Assembly: GCF_900182645.1 (NCBI RefSeq)
Contig: NZ_FXTA01000001.1
Coordinates: 806,001-870,000 of the forward strand
DNA length: 64,000 nt
Direction of reading: 5' to 3'
DNA from: Flavobacterium resistens
GTDB taxonomy: Bacteria; Bacteroidota; Bacteroidia; Flavobacteriales; Flavobacteriaceae
Shown: one piece after another, positions 15,647-23,835 of the stretch
How the letters are laid out: each line of letters begins with the position of its first letter
How positions within the stretch are numbered: the stretch's first letter is position 1
Translations under genes and position numbers: made by a program
The notes under the pieces: generated by a model
The model's input: the letters and a program-made list of their open reading frames with translations, nothing else
The model's database searches: none
What the model was told of the DNA's origin: nothing

Positions 15647-16149
15647 TGAAAAAGGAACTACAAGACGCTTTAAGAAAACTTAAAAAAAGAGATGTAGACA
15701 CTTTTCCAGTAACAGTGATTTCAGTAAATAAAACGCAAGGTACATGTATTGTTTCTGATGACGAGATTGAATATACAGACGTACAATTATGCTCTATCAT
15801 TGATGGAAAAGAAAATAAGTTTTTTTTGTTTCCAGTGGTTGGAAGTTCTGTTTTAGTCAGCCCGATTAATGAAGATCTTAAAAGGTTGTACATCGAAACT
15901 TATTCAGATATAGAAAGTTTAGATCTGAATATAAAAGCAGTACAATTTAAAGTTTCTGAAAAAGGCTTTTTATTAAAAAAAGAGAATGAAACGCTCAAAA
16001 GTTTAATTGCTGAATTAATAACAGCAGTTGAAAATATGAGTTTTGTTGTAACTACAAGTGCCGGAGCTGGAAATACTACAACATTAATAAATGCATCACA
16101 ATTTTCGGCAGTTAAAGAAAAGTTTAATCAGTTTTTAAATGATGTTTAA
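15646..16149 (+). CDS. Probable baseplate spike protein (gpV/gp45-like)
   Basis: The product is 167 residues. Residues 17-90 look like an OB fold ('FPVTVISVNKTQGTCIVSDD', 'FFLFPVVGSSVLVSPI'), as in gpV and Mu gp45 spikes. Residues 95-125 have short repeats ('LDLNIKAVQFKVSEKGFLLKKE') that fit a small beta-helix, and the C-terminus ends in a helix with Thr-rich linker. It is encoded directly after the hub, where the membrane-piercing spike is expected. No His-x-His iron-binding tip is visible. Confidence 0.62.
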   Translation: MKKELQDALRKLKKRDVDTFPVTVISVNKTQGTCIVSDDEIEYTDVQLCSIIDGKENKFFLFPVVGSSVLVSPINEDLKRLYIETYSDIESLDLNIKAVQFKVSEKGFLLKKENETLKSLIAELITAVENMSFVVTTSAGAGNTTTLINASQFSAVKEKFNQFLNDV

Positions 16150-16518
16150 ATGGATAATATTTTAGTTTATATCTCTTCAATTCTAACTGCCATAGGTGGC
16201 ACAGGTTATTTTACTTTCCTTTTTGCAAAAAGCAAATATAAAGTAGAAGTATTACAAGCCCAAGAAAATGCTGAGTCCACTGCAATTGATAATGATATTA
16301 AGTTATCAGGTCATTATAAAGAAATTTTAGACGATCTGAAAAACAGGTATGAAACAAGATACAAAGAGTTTGAAGATCTTATGAATCGTAAAATTTTACA
16401 GTTGGAAGAAGAACTAAAGCTAAAAGACAGAAAAATTAAGCTTCAACAGCAGGAAATTATTGAACTCAAACGAGAAAACAGAACCTTAAGAAAACATGCA
16501 ATTAACCGTACTTCATAA
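16150..16518 (+). CDS. Membrane-anchored coiled-coil protein, possible holin or lysis accessory
   Basis: The product is 122 residues. Residues 3-26 form one membrane segment ('ILVYISSILTAIGGTGYFTF'). Residues 60-118 are a strongly charged heptad-type coiled coil (KNRYETRYKEFEDLMNRKIL followed by further Glu/Lys/Leu repeats). It lies within the baseplate genes, directly after the spike gene, and its 3' end overlaps the next gene by 23 nt. One membrane helix near the N-terminus fits type III holins or antiholins, but the coiled coil could also serve tail attachment. I cannot decide. Confidence 0.5.
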   Translation: MDNILVYISSILTAIGGTGYFTFLFAKSKYKVEVLQAQENAESTAIDNDIKLSGHYKEILDDLKNRYETRYKEFEDLMNRKILQLEEELKLKDRKIKLQQQEIIELKRENRTLRKHAINRTS

Positions 16519-16786
16519 TCAAAACTTATTTGACATTGCTATTCAGGAGAATGGCAATGTTTTGACCGTTTTTGAATTAGCATTATTAAATGGAATGTCG
16601 ATCACCGATAATATCGAGCCAGCACAAAAAATAGAAGTTGTAAAAAGCCCTTTAGTGTTTCCTGAACTGGTTGATTATTTAGCAGTAAAAGAACAGGTAG
16701 TCGCTACAGGCGGTATCGATACTTTAGAGGTTCGACCAACCGGAATTGGTTTTATGATAATCCAAAATGATTTTATAGTAGGATAA
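16496..16786 (+). CDS. Small LysM-like tail protein
   Basis: The product is 96 residues. 'HNQNLFDIAIQENGNVLTVF' followed by 'ELALLNGMSITDNIEPAQKI' resembles a degenerate LysM module (Q-x-L-x-D-I-A, then A-x-x-N-G, then L-x-x-G-Q-x-I). P2 gpX and similar tail proteins are LysM-like and sit in the tail near the hub, so a tail role is likely. The start overlaps the preceding gene by 23 nt. No catalytic domain is present. Confidence 0.55.
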   Translation: MQLTVLHNQNLFDIAIQENGNVLTVFELALLNGMSITDNIEPAQKIEVVKSPLVFPELVDYLAVKEQVVATGGIDTLEVRPTGIGFMIIQNDFIVG

Positions 16787-16787
16787 A

Positions 16788-17627
16788 ATGGCAAGACAAA
16801 TCGAATTAATACAAAAAGAAATTTTAGATCGGGTTGCTTCAGATGAAACGTTATCAGCTTTAAATTCGACCAGTAAAGTAGCTATATATCGTTTATATGC
16901 TCATGTAATCTCGTTTTCAATATGGGCGCTTGAAGTAGTTTTTGATAATCACAAAAAAGAAATTGACACTGCAATTTACGAGCAGAAATCAGGAACACCG
17001 AGATGGTATAGAAACATGTCGTTAGCATTTCAGTACGGATTTGATTTAATAGCTGATAGTGATCAGTTTGATAATACCGGATTTAATGATGATGCCATTG
17101 AAGCATCTAAAATTATAAAATACTGTTCTGTGAAAGAATCTACAGAAAGCAACAGACTAATCATAAAAGTTGCAAGCGAGGAAAGCGATTTCTTAACGCC
17201 TTTAGATAATACACAAATAGCAAGTTTTACAGAATACTTAAATGAGATTAAGTACGCAGGTGTAAAAATAGCCGTCGTTAACAATCCAGCAGATAAATTG
17301 CTTCTAAACATGATAATTTACAGGGATGTTTTGGTACTTGATGAAAACGGCAGCAGTATATTAAATGGTGGAAAGCCAGTTGAAGCTGAAATCAAAAGTT
17401 ACATGAAATCCCTGCCTTTTGATGGTGAGTTAGTAATAAACGACCTTATAGAAAAATTAAGGTCTGTATCAGGTGTAATCAATGCACATATAGTTACAGC
17501 AACTTCAAGTTATTACGATGTTTTGACCTCGCAATATACAGAGTTTACACCAATTAATATAAAGACGATACCAATTGCCGGATATTTTGAAATTGTAAAC
17601 TTTGATTCTGTAAGCTATGTGGTTTAA
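16788..17627 (+). CDS. Baseplate J-like wedge protein
   Basis: The product is 279 residues. It starts 1 nt after the LysM-like gene. Features that fit gpJ/Mu gp47 proteins are the N-terminal helical part ('MARQIELIQKEILDRVASDE'), an Asp-rich middle, and near the C-terminus 'SLPFDGELVINDLIEKLRSV' followed by SGVINAHI, the usual 'G-x-x-v-x-x-s-x-l-x-x-x-l-x-x-v-x-G-v' element. The wedge connects hub and tail fibres. The sequence is divergent and the call leans on gene order (hub, spike, LysM, J, I, fibre). Confidence 0.62.
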   Translation: MARQIELIQKEILDRVASDETLSALNSTSKVAIYRLYAHVISFSIWALEVVFDNHKKEIDTAIYEQKSGTPRWYRNMSLAFQYGFDLIADSDQFDNTGFNDDAIEASKIIKYCSVKESTESNRLIIKVASEESDFLTPLDNTQIASFTEYLNEIKYAGVKIAVVNNPADKLLLNMIIYRDVLVLDENGSSILNGGKPVEAEIKSYMKSLPFDGELVINDLIEKLRSVSGVINAHIVTATSSYYDVLTSQYTEFTPINIKTIPIAGYFEIVNFDSVSYVV

Positions 17628-18081
17628 TATAAATTTTGAAAAACTGGTATTGCTTTTAACACCAACTTTTCTAAGGAAAAAGGGTCTTATAGCTTATCTA
17701 AATTCACTCGTATTGCCTATTTCAAACCTTCACTATCAATGGAAAGTAAAAAGGTTAAGTGATTGGTACAAACTTAAACATACCGGACAGGTCTGTTATT
17801 TAAGGAAAGTGCTTAACGACAATCTAGACCCTTCACTTAGACGGATCTACATTGACGAAGGAAATTCCTTCAGACGAAAATACATTTATACAAGAGCAGA
17901 AAAAAAGCCTGTGTTTTTAGGTAAAATGTTCATTTATCAAAATGCCGAATACCTAAATACAGGAGCAGATTTTAACGTCTATGTTCCGTCTGAAATTATT
18001 AATCAATCAAAACATCAATTAGATGCCTTAATTGTTTTTTACAAACTGGCATCAAAACGATATAAAATTTACCCAATATGA
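17617..18081 (+). CDS. Probable gpI/gp48-like baseplate protein
   Basis: The product is 154 residues and overlaps the J-like gene by 11 nt and the following fibre gene by 4 nt. It is rich in aromatic and basic residues (for example 'LVLPISNLHYQWKVKRLSDW') with a C-terminal helix 'SKHQLDALIVFYKLASKRYK'. I see no definite motif. In P2- and Mu-like phages the gene between gpJ and the tail fibre encodes gpI, which links wedge and fibre, and that place is the only evidence. Confidence 0.45.
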   Translation: MWFNINFEKLVLLLTPTFLRKKGLIAYLNSLVLPISNLHYQWKVKRLSDWYKLKHTGQVCYLRKVLNDNLDPSLRRIYIDEGNSFRRKYIYTRAEKKPVFLGKMFIYQNAEYLNTGADFNVYVPSEIINQSKHQLDALIVFYKLASKRYKIYPI

Positions 18082-18890
18082 ATAGATTCAATTTTAATCA
18101 AAGTGTTGGATTTCCATTTGAAACTGATATTCTAGCAGATATGCAGACAGCCTATGAGCTGTTTAAAGCCTTTGGCTGGATTGTTGGGAATTTTTCAATT
18201 ATACAAGGTTGCGAGGCGAACGGAAACGGTATTTCGGATGGTGTGGTTTTTATTAATGGCGAACCTCTACCTTTTAAGGGAGGTGTGCCGACAACAAATG
18301 TTATAATTGTTGAAACAAAACAGTCTCTCGAATTTGAAGATGGTAACTCACACGAAGTAAAATTTATCAGGCATGCCCAATTTGGAAGTGCAACAACGCA
18401 GTATCCGTGGGCTGATTTTAAGCGAGGTTTTGAAACTAAAAATATTCCTAAAGCATTAGCAGAAAAAGCAACTCAAACAGCTTTAGACTCATTGATTTCA
18501 AGAATCGCAATACTCGAAGCAAAACCAAGTAATATCCCATTAGGCTTAATTGCTATTTGGGGCAGACCATTGGCAGAAATTCCAGCCGGATGGGAAGAAT
18601 ATGTAAACTTGCGTGGACGAATGCCAGTCGGTTTAAATCCTGATGATCCTGATTTTGCCAATTTAGGAAGTGCAAACGGTTCGAAATCAAAAACACTGTC
18701 TATCGGTGAATTGCCAAGCCATTTCTTTAAATATATGAAGGCTAAAGCAGGACGTGGTTACAGAACCGCATCAGACGATTTTCCTTTCCAGCAATTTGAA
18801 GAAGCCAATACAAATACAATAGGTGGAGATCAACCATTTAGCATTATGAATCCGTACAGAATTGTACATTTTATTATATACAAAGGATAA
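18078..18890 (+). CDS. Tail fibre/collar-domain protein
   Basis: The product is 270 residues. The C-terminal third is a phage tail collar domain: 'IPLGLIAIWGRPLAEIPAGW' (about 153-172), 'LRGRMPVGL', 'SKTLSIGELPSHFFKY' and the final 'NPYRIVHFIIYKG'. In this family, the N-terminus ('FNQSVGFPFETDILADMQTA') binds the baseplate. Collar-domain proteins form the tip of short fibres that touch the host. It is followed by the long fibre gene with a TAATG overlap. Confidence 0.78.
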   Translation: MNRFNFNQSVGFPFETDILADMQTAYELFKAFGWIVGNFSIIQGCEANGNGISDGVVFINGEPLPFKGGVPTTNVIIVETKQSLEFEDGNSHEVKFIRHAQFGSATTQYPWADFKRGFETKNIPKALAEKATQTALDSLISRIAILEAKPSNIPLGLIAIWGRPLAEIPAGWEEYVNLRGRMPVGLNPDDPDFANLGSANGSKSKTLSIGELPSHFFKYMKAKAGRGYRTASDDFPFQQFEEANTNTIGGDQPFSIMNPYRIVHFIIYKG

Positions 18891-20734
18891 TGGCAATAAC
18901 AGCTTTAAACACAATTAAAAACTGGTTCAAAACCGGTTTTGTTCCAACTCAGCAACAGTTTTGGGACACATGGGATAGTTTTCGCCATAAAAGCGAAAAA
19001 ATTTCTTTAACTGATATGGATGGAATAGATGAACTTCTATTAAACAAAGTTGAGAATGAAATTTTTGAAGACCATATTTCAAATCCAAATTCTCATAGTG
19101 AACAGTTTAATTTAAAAGAAGATAAGTCAAAACGAGGTGTTGCAAATGGATATGCTCCTTTAAATGAAGTTGTCAAAATTGCCTCTGAATATTTAACAAT
19201 TACTAATGATTTGATTTCAGGAGGTGAACATGCTTTGTTGTCAGCAGAACAGGGTAAGATTTTACAAAATCAAATCAATACAATTAATAATCTTTTAACC
19301 TCAGACAATGTAAATCTTGACACAGTTCAGGAGATAGTTGATGCAATTGAAGTGGTGCAAACTTCACTTAATACGATACTAGTTAATGATTTAACAACAG
19401 GAGGTGTAACCAAAGCCTTGACGGCTGAAATGGGGAAAAGTTTGAAGATTGCAGTAGATGCATTAACAACAGGTTTATCAGGAAAACAAGCTTCTTTGAT
19501 TTCAGGTAACAATATCAAAACCATCAATGGGAATTCATTATTAGGCAGTGGTGATATGAGTATTGGGTTAACCCAAACATTGAAAACGATTACATCAGCG
19601 AACTTAACAACGCAAGATGTTGCTGGTTTTGTATCTTACATTAATGCTTTAAATCCCGTATTGGTTGTTGCTTCAAATGAAATTGTGGAATATCAATTAT
19701 CAGACACTGGACGTACTTTTAAGCTGCTTTTAAATGGGCGTAGTTTTGGAATAGGACAACCTGCTATAACAACTTCGAATGTTGAAGCCGTAACTTTATG
19801 GATGAACAAAGATTTAACATTGAGCAATTATCCCAATACTCGTAATGATGGACAATTGCCTACCAATAAAGTTTTAAGTGCCGACGCTAATGGTAATTTA
19901 AGAATGTACACTATTGCCACAGCTCCGGCACCATATTTAGATATGTTAATACCGGATAGTTATTTACCAACAAACACAGGTAACTTCATTTTAAAAGGCG
20001 CTTTTTTTACACCATCAATGACTGTTCAAATTGTTGGACAAACGATCAACAACAAAACGTTTATTAGTGATAATGAGGTTCGTGTTAATGTTACAACCGG
20101 AAGTGCGGAAGGCTTTTTTGATGTCATTTTGAATAATGGTTTGAGTGCAACCTTTCCGGGCAGAATGCTAATTGTTTTAGGAAATGTTTACAATTATTCA
20201 TCAAGTGATTTTCCTTCATTAACTAGCGCAATTTCGTCAGTAGATTCTAATTTAATTGTTTCAAATGTAACAGTTGTAAATCAGGCAATATCATCTAAAG
20301 CTCTTGATGTAACAAAAAATTGGAGATTTTCCTTCTATGTTGGTGTTTCTCCTTACTATGGAAACCTTACCAACAATCAAGTTCCAAATACTGGTGTAGA
20401 TGCTTTTATGAATTTATGTTTTTTGGATGTCACAAATAATGCATTACAAATGCGTCATGTGTTTGTCGGTAATTCAACTTCTTACTTAGAGGCTGGTGCA
20501 TATACTCCTTCAAATGCATTTTTATTTAGCGGTACAGGTTTTATAGAATTTTGGAATACACATGTAATTATTGAGTATCGTTACAACGCTTCAACTCGAA
20601 TATTATCAAGTTATGCCAATGGTGTACTTAAAGGAAGTATAACCTTGACAACATCATTTCCTAACAATCTTAAAATACAATTTAGAACAAAGATGTTAGA
20701 CATTTTTAATATTAAATACGTAGAAACGACTTAA
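18890..20734 (+). CDS. Long tail fibre protein, probable receptor-binding
   Basis: The product is 614 residues. Two copies of a fibre repeat are visible: NDLISGGEHALLSAEQGKIL (106-125) and NDLTTGGVTKALTAEMGKSL (166-185). Around residues 340-430 a beta-sandwich of IPT/TIG type is likely ('PDSYLPTNTGNFILKGAFFT' then 'NEVRVNVTTGSAEGFFDVIL'). The last 170 residues are beta-rich and Asn/Ser/Thr-rich, like a lectin-type tip ('VIIEYRYNASTRILSSYANG'). This is the best candidate for the host-range determinant. Asparagine-rich composition is normal in such fibres. Confidence 0.75.
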   Translation: MAITALNTIKNWFKTGFVPTQQQFWDTWDSFRHKSEKISLTDMDGIDELLLNKVENEIFEDHISNPNSHSEQFNLKEDKSKRGVANGYAPLNEVVKIASEYLTITNDLISGGEHALLSAEQGKILQNQINTINNLLTSDNVNLDTVQEIVDAIEVVQTSLNTILVNDLTTGGVTKALTAEMGKSLKIAVDALTTGLSGKQASLISGNNIKTINGNSLLGSGDMSIGLTQTLKTITSANLTTQDVAGFVSYINALNPVLVVASNEIVEYQLSDTGRTFKLLLNGRSFGIGQPAITTSNVEAVTLWMNKDLTLSNYPNTRNDGQLPTNKVLSADANGNLRMYTIATAPAPYLDMLIPDSYLPTNTGNFILKGAFFTPSMTVQIVGQTINNKTFISDNEVRVNVTTGSAEGFFDVILNNGLSATFPGRMLIVLGNVYNYSSSDFPSLTSAISSVDSNLIVSNVTVVNQAISSKALDVTKNWRFSFYVGVSPYYGNLTNNQVPNTGVDAFMNLCFLDVTNNALQMRHVFVGNSTSYLEAGAYTPSNAFLFSGTGFIEFWNTHVIIEYRYNASTRILSSYANGVLKGSITLTTSFPNNLKIQFRTKMLDIFNIKYVETT

Positions 20735-20740
20735 AAAAAT

Positions 20741-21382
20741 ATGAGTGCAAAAATAGTTATTGAATACTACTTAGAGAAATTTCAAACAATGGGAAACATG
20801 AGTACAGACATTAGCTTTGACTGTTTACCATTTTTATATGCTCAGGAACCGGATTACAACATGAAAGGCTGTAAGGTTTCAAAATCATACTATGATAAAA
20901 GCGGACGCGAGGCGGTTCGTATTATATATGAAAAAATTCTAGGTGATTTCACATTCGAAGAAACGACATACAATAATATTTTCCTTGGTATGGGTAAATC
21001 CATTCACTATTATGATTGGGCGGGTGAAATTGCGTATACTAAAAAGTTACAGCCTTATTATTTCAGTTTGCAACCTGTTTTTGTTGGAGACGGAACTGAA
21101 ACGATTAGTGGTTTTTCAAGTCAAAAACAGCGTAAAATCTTAAAAGAGGAACGTTATTCGGCTGATGAATGGTTAAATGCTCAAAACCCGAAATTATATG
21201 CCATGCTATATGCAAAATACGGTGTGATTTATCAAGCATATTTGCGAACAGGATATAAAGATGAATTAATAAACGCTTTTGATTCTGAGACTGATCCTGC
21301 AATCTTGACTGTTTTTAATAATCAGGTTTTTGGTATGGAGCCGATGACGGTGAAAGAACTTATTATCTTAAATCTTCAATAA
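20741..21382 (+). CDS. Late-operon protein of unknown function after the tail fibre
   Basis: The product is 213 residues, soluble, with many aromatic residues and Cys at 28 and 48. I recognise no domain. It starts 6 nt after the fibre gene and ends with a TAATG overlap with the next gene, so it belongs to the late operon. Genes in this place often encode tail fibre assembly chaperones, but nothing in the sequence shows that here. Confidence 0.55.
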   Translation: MSAKIVIEYYLEKFQTMGNMSTDISFDCLPFLYAQEPDYNMKGCKVSKSYYDKSGREAVRIIYEKILGDFTFEETTYNNIFLGMGKSIHYYDWAGEIAYTKKLQPYYFSLQPVFVGDGTETISGFSSQKQRKILKEERYSADEWLNAQNPKLYAMLYAKYGVIYQAYLRTGYKDELINAFDSETDPAILTVFNNQVFGMEPMTVKELIILNLQ

Positions 21383-21783
21383 TGGGTTTTTTACTGTCAA
21401 TTATAGCGTTAATCCTTTTTGTAATTATTTACATTTTGGATGAATTAACATCTTTATTTATAAATGTTCGTAAGAGAAAATGGTTTAAAGTAATATCAAA
21501 AAGAAAGTTTACAAAGGCATTTAAGATTGATGTTTTTGCAAATTATTTGTTTAGTGACTTTTGGACGCTAATTTTTTCAACAGGCGGATATGCGTTTGGA
21601 CGCTTTGGTGAAACATTGTCTAGCTGTATAGGAAAGAAGAAAATAGAAAAAACACTCTCATGGTCAGGTTTACTATTGTATTACATCCTGTATGCAATTG
21701 ACTTCAGCCAATGGAAAAATAAAGGACATTGTATCGCTTCAATTATGCTAGATAGGGAAATTGAAGAGTTTTTAAAAAGATAG
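21382..21783 (+). CDS. Small membrane protein at the end of the late operon, possible holin
   Basis: The product is 133 residues. An N-terminal membrane segment ('FLLSIIALILFVIIYILDEL') is followed by a very basic stretch (about 29-47), and two weaker hydrophobic stretches ('FSDFWTLIFSTGGYAFG', 'SWSGLLLYYILYAI'). Two to three membrane segments with a positively charged turn fit holins, which this phage must encode because the endolysin has no signal. It is also compatible with superinfection exclusion. It is the last late gene before a strong hairpin. Confidence 0.5.
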   Translation: MGFLLSIIALILFVIIYILDELTSLFINVRKRKWFKVISKRKFTKAFKIDVFANYLFSDFWTLIFSTGGYAFGRFGETLSSCIGKKKIEKTLSWSGLLLYYILYAIDFSQWKNKGHCIASIMLDREIEEFLKR

Positions 21784-21853
21784 TTTCAGGGGACGGAACT
21801 TAAAAAAGTCCTCCAACAAATTAATACTTTCTCAGAGTAATTTAATTTAGCAC

Positions 21854-21908
21854 AAAGCCAGCGTTGGATGACAATAAGTCTTCTAACGCTGGCTTTGCTG
21901 TATTTTTA
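21854..21908 (+). terminator. Terminator hairpin closing the phage late operon
   Basis: AAAGCCAGCGTT (21854-21865) and AACGCTGGCTTT (21885-21896) make a perfect 12-bp stem with a 19-nt loop, followed by GCTGTATTTTTAG. The T run is imperfect, but this is the strongest hairpin after the last late gene. The rest of 21784-22009 shows no gene. Confidence 0.7.
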
Positions 21909-22009
21909 GTTGCGCAAAAGATTTAAATAATTAGTTTTAATTCAAAATAAAAGAAAAGATTTTATGCAGATTCAATTTAAAAAGATAATTTCGTACAAAT
22001 AGTTAAAAA

Positions 22010-22900
22010 ATGAATTCAATTCACAACAGACTGAAAGCTATAGAACCTATCCTTAGTTTAATAATGGCAATGATAGGTTTAGCAACTACTTTGCCTTATA
22101 TTATTTATACAAAACAAGAAGGTGAAGAGTATATATTTGACATAATGATTATTATTGTCTTCGTTGCACTCGCAGGAGCATTTATTTATCTATACCTAAT
22201 TAAGAAAAATATACTGTATCTTCTTATTTCTATTTTCGTTTTTTTTCATTTTGTTGTCTTCCCTTTTTGTTATACTTTCTTACTTAACTCAAATCCAAAT
22301 AATTTAAAAATTGAACAAGACATATTACAATCTGAAAAATCAAATCAATATCTGCTGGTTAGGAAAATTTATGGAAAATCTAACATTGTTAAACAAAGAG
22401 TTCTTAATGATTTAATTAAAAATGAAAAAGATTTTATAAATCTAACACAAGAAAAGATAAGCGAAAATCAAATGTTTATTTTGTCAAACTATATTGTAAT
22501 TTCGACATTCAGAACGATAGACAGAGGTGGTAAACACCCACCAGAACCAATAAACTGTTTTAATATTTATAAGAAAAATGGATCTTTCTTGTTATCTGTG
22601 AATGCAGATATTGATTATATTAACTTAAAGAATTTACTTATTAGTGAAATAGCTAATCTTAAAGATTTAGAAGTTAGAAAAAACAAGGCTATCGATGAAA
22701 TTAATTCAAATAAATTTTGGTCTTATAAAAACGTACTACCGTATTCGATGAATATTTTCATTACTAGTAATTTAGTCCCAAAAAGCAAAATTGCTAACAC
22801 AATATTTTTTATTCATAATATATTTATATTTTCATTTTTACTTACTATGATTATAAGCTACGTCCATACTATAATTACCAACAAGGAAAATGCCACCTAA
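22010..22900 (+). CDS. Multi-pass membrane protein of unknown function, accessory
   Basis: The product is 296 residues. Three membrane segments lie near the N-terminus (about 13-35, 42-64, 67-92) and one near the C-terminus (about 263-287), enclosing a soluble domain of about 170 residues (95-262). The gene is markedly AT-rich, with Asn, Lys and Ile dominating, more so than the phage structural genes. It lies alone between the late-operon terminator and two small orphan genes. It could be a prophage-carried cargo gene (for example exclusion of other phages) or a host gene beside the prophage. No family recognised. Confidence 0.55.
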   Translation: MNSIHNRLKAIEPILSLIMAMIGLATTLPYIIYTKQEGEEYIFDIMIIIVFVALAGAFIYLYLIKKNILYLLISIFVFFHFVVFPFCYTFLLNSNPNNLKIEQDILQSEKSNQYLLVRKIYGKSNIVKQRVLNDLIKNEKDFINLTQEKISENQMFILSNYIVISTFRTIDRGGKHPPEPINCFNIYKKNGSFLLSVNADIDYINLKNLLISEIANLKDLEVRKNKAIDEINSNKFWSYKNVLPYSMNIFITSNLVPKSKIANTIFFIHNIFIFSFLLTMIISYVHTIITNKENAT

Positions 22901-22995
22901 AAAAAATAAATATATTTTTGTTCCAATTTAGCACATACATTTCTTAATTGACAATTAAAATCTAACGTAATTTTACTGTTCAAAAAATTACGATC

Positions 22996-23364
22996 ATGAC
23001 ATCATCACAAGAATTAGAGGTTGATGCATATATACTTGCATCATCTCGGTTAAAAACAACTTCACGAGGTTATAAAGCACTTAAAATCTTACTAGAGCAA
23101 GGAAATTTATTGTACTGGTGTCTAGGCAAGGACAATACTCTTGAATTAGCAAAAGTGTTGATTTACCTGAATTTTAGATATGAACATGTAAGCGGTGGTC
23201 TACAATTGCGTGAGAACAGCAAATTAGATTATTATTACTTAGTTATGTACAGGAATAAACCAAAACCTAAAGTATATCAGCAAGAAAGTAAAGAACATCG
23301 CTTAGGGAAAATGGATTCAGAAGAAGGAAAACTTGGTTGGAACGAAAGACGATTTACACAATGA
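22996..23364 (+). CDS. Hypothetical small protein, accessory region
   Basis: The product is 122 residues. The first 85 residues look folded, with a helix 'SRGYKALKILLEQGNLLYWC' and strands 'YEHVSGGLQLREN' and 'YYYLVMYRNK'; the C-terminus is charged and probably disordered. A TATTTTTG -7-like box lies at 22913-22920. It is followed within 20 nt by a hairpin terminator, so it may be a one-gene unit. I recognise no family. Confidence 0.5.
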   Translation: MTSSQELEVDAYILASSRLKTTSRGYKALKILLEQGNLLYWCLGKDNTLELAKVLIYLNFRYEHVSGGLQLRENSKLDYYYLVMYRNKPKPKVYQQESKEHRLGKMDSEEGKLGWNERRFTQ

Positions 23365-23380
23365 TTAAACTGTATTTAAA

Positions 23381-23413
23381 AGCCGATACAATGTATCGGT
23401 TTTTAATTTTTTT
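23381..23413 (+). terminator. Intrinsic terminator, twin of the hairpin at 23691
   Basis: CCGATAC (23383-23389) pairs with GTATCGG (23393-23399), flanked by A's and T's that lengthen the stem, then TTTTTAATTTTTTTT. The sequence is nearly the same as the hairpin at 23691 apart from a G-C pair replaced there by A-T. Confidence 0.8.
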
Positions 23414-23467
23414 TACCAATTGACTAAACTTTTATATATTTTTAGTATATACTTAAAAAACATACAT

Positions 23468-23689
23468 ATGAAAATTACATTACATCTTACAATAGAAGTG
23501 GAAAATGCCTCGCATGCAACTAGAGATCAAATCCAAAACAATTTGCGTTTATATAGAATAAATGACCCAGTAAATAATCGTGATCTAATCAATGAGTTTG
23601 GCTTAGATGAAAAACCTTTGATGATTGATCATATAGAACAAATAACTGCTGGTCTAGAAGAGCATTATACCATAAAAATAAGAGGATAA
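23468..23689 (+). CDS. Small orphan gene between twin terminators, candidate phage moron
   Basis: The ATG at 23468 gives 73 residues. A longer ORF from a TTG at 23420 would add 16 mostly hydrophobic residues and start in the preceding terminator region, so it is unlikely. The product is one small soluble domain with beta strands at both ends (MKITLHLTIEVEN and EEHYTIKIRG) around two helices. It has its own AT-rich promoter region (TATTTTTA at 23437-23444) and own terminator, the classic layout of a moron gene. I do not recognise the family. Confidence 0.5.
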   Translation: MKITLHLTIEVENASHATRDQIQNNLRLYRINDPVNNRDLINEFGLDEKPLMIDHIEQITAGLEEHYTIKIRG

Positions 23690-23690
23690 C

Positions 23691-23729
23691 TAAAAGCCAA
23701 TACAAATGTATTGGCTTTTAGTTTTTTTT
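23691..23729 (+). terminator. Intrinsic terminator, twin of the hairpin at 23381
   Basis: TAAAAGCCAATACA (23691-23704) and TGTATTGGCTTTTA (23707-23720) are perfect reverse complements, followed by GTTTTTTTT. It begins 2 nt after the preceding stop codon. Confidence 0.85.
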
Positions 23730-23780
23730 GATACTTTTGGCTTCGTAAAACCTTACTTTTGGTTTTTCCGATTATAACAG

Positions 23781-23835
23781 CATCCCGATAAAAGGGCGAA
23801 TACGCGCAAAGAGAATTAGCCCTTTTATCGGGATG
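23781..23835. repeat. 17-bp perfect inverted repeat with 21-nt spacer
   Basis: CATCCCGATAAAAGGGC at 23781-23797 and its exact complement at 23819-23835 surround 21 nt (23798-23818). GC content is higher than the surroundings and no T run follows, so it is not a typical terminator. It lies in the gene-free stretch 23730-23938, where the prophage's right boundary may fall. A dispersed palindromic element or the relic of a mobile element is possible. Confidence 0.6.

Noticed and set aside
1..21783. Tailocin (headless contractile particle) instead of a prophage.
   Set aside because: Terminase, portal, protease and capsid genes are all present and look intact.
23691..23729. TGTATTG at the hairpin resembles the terminal bases of phage Mu, suggesting a prophage end.
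   Set aside because: The match is part of a perfect terminator palindrome with a T run just after a stop codon, and there is no repeated transposase-site pattern near it.
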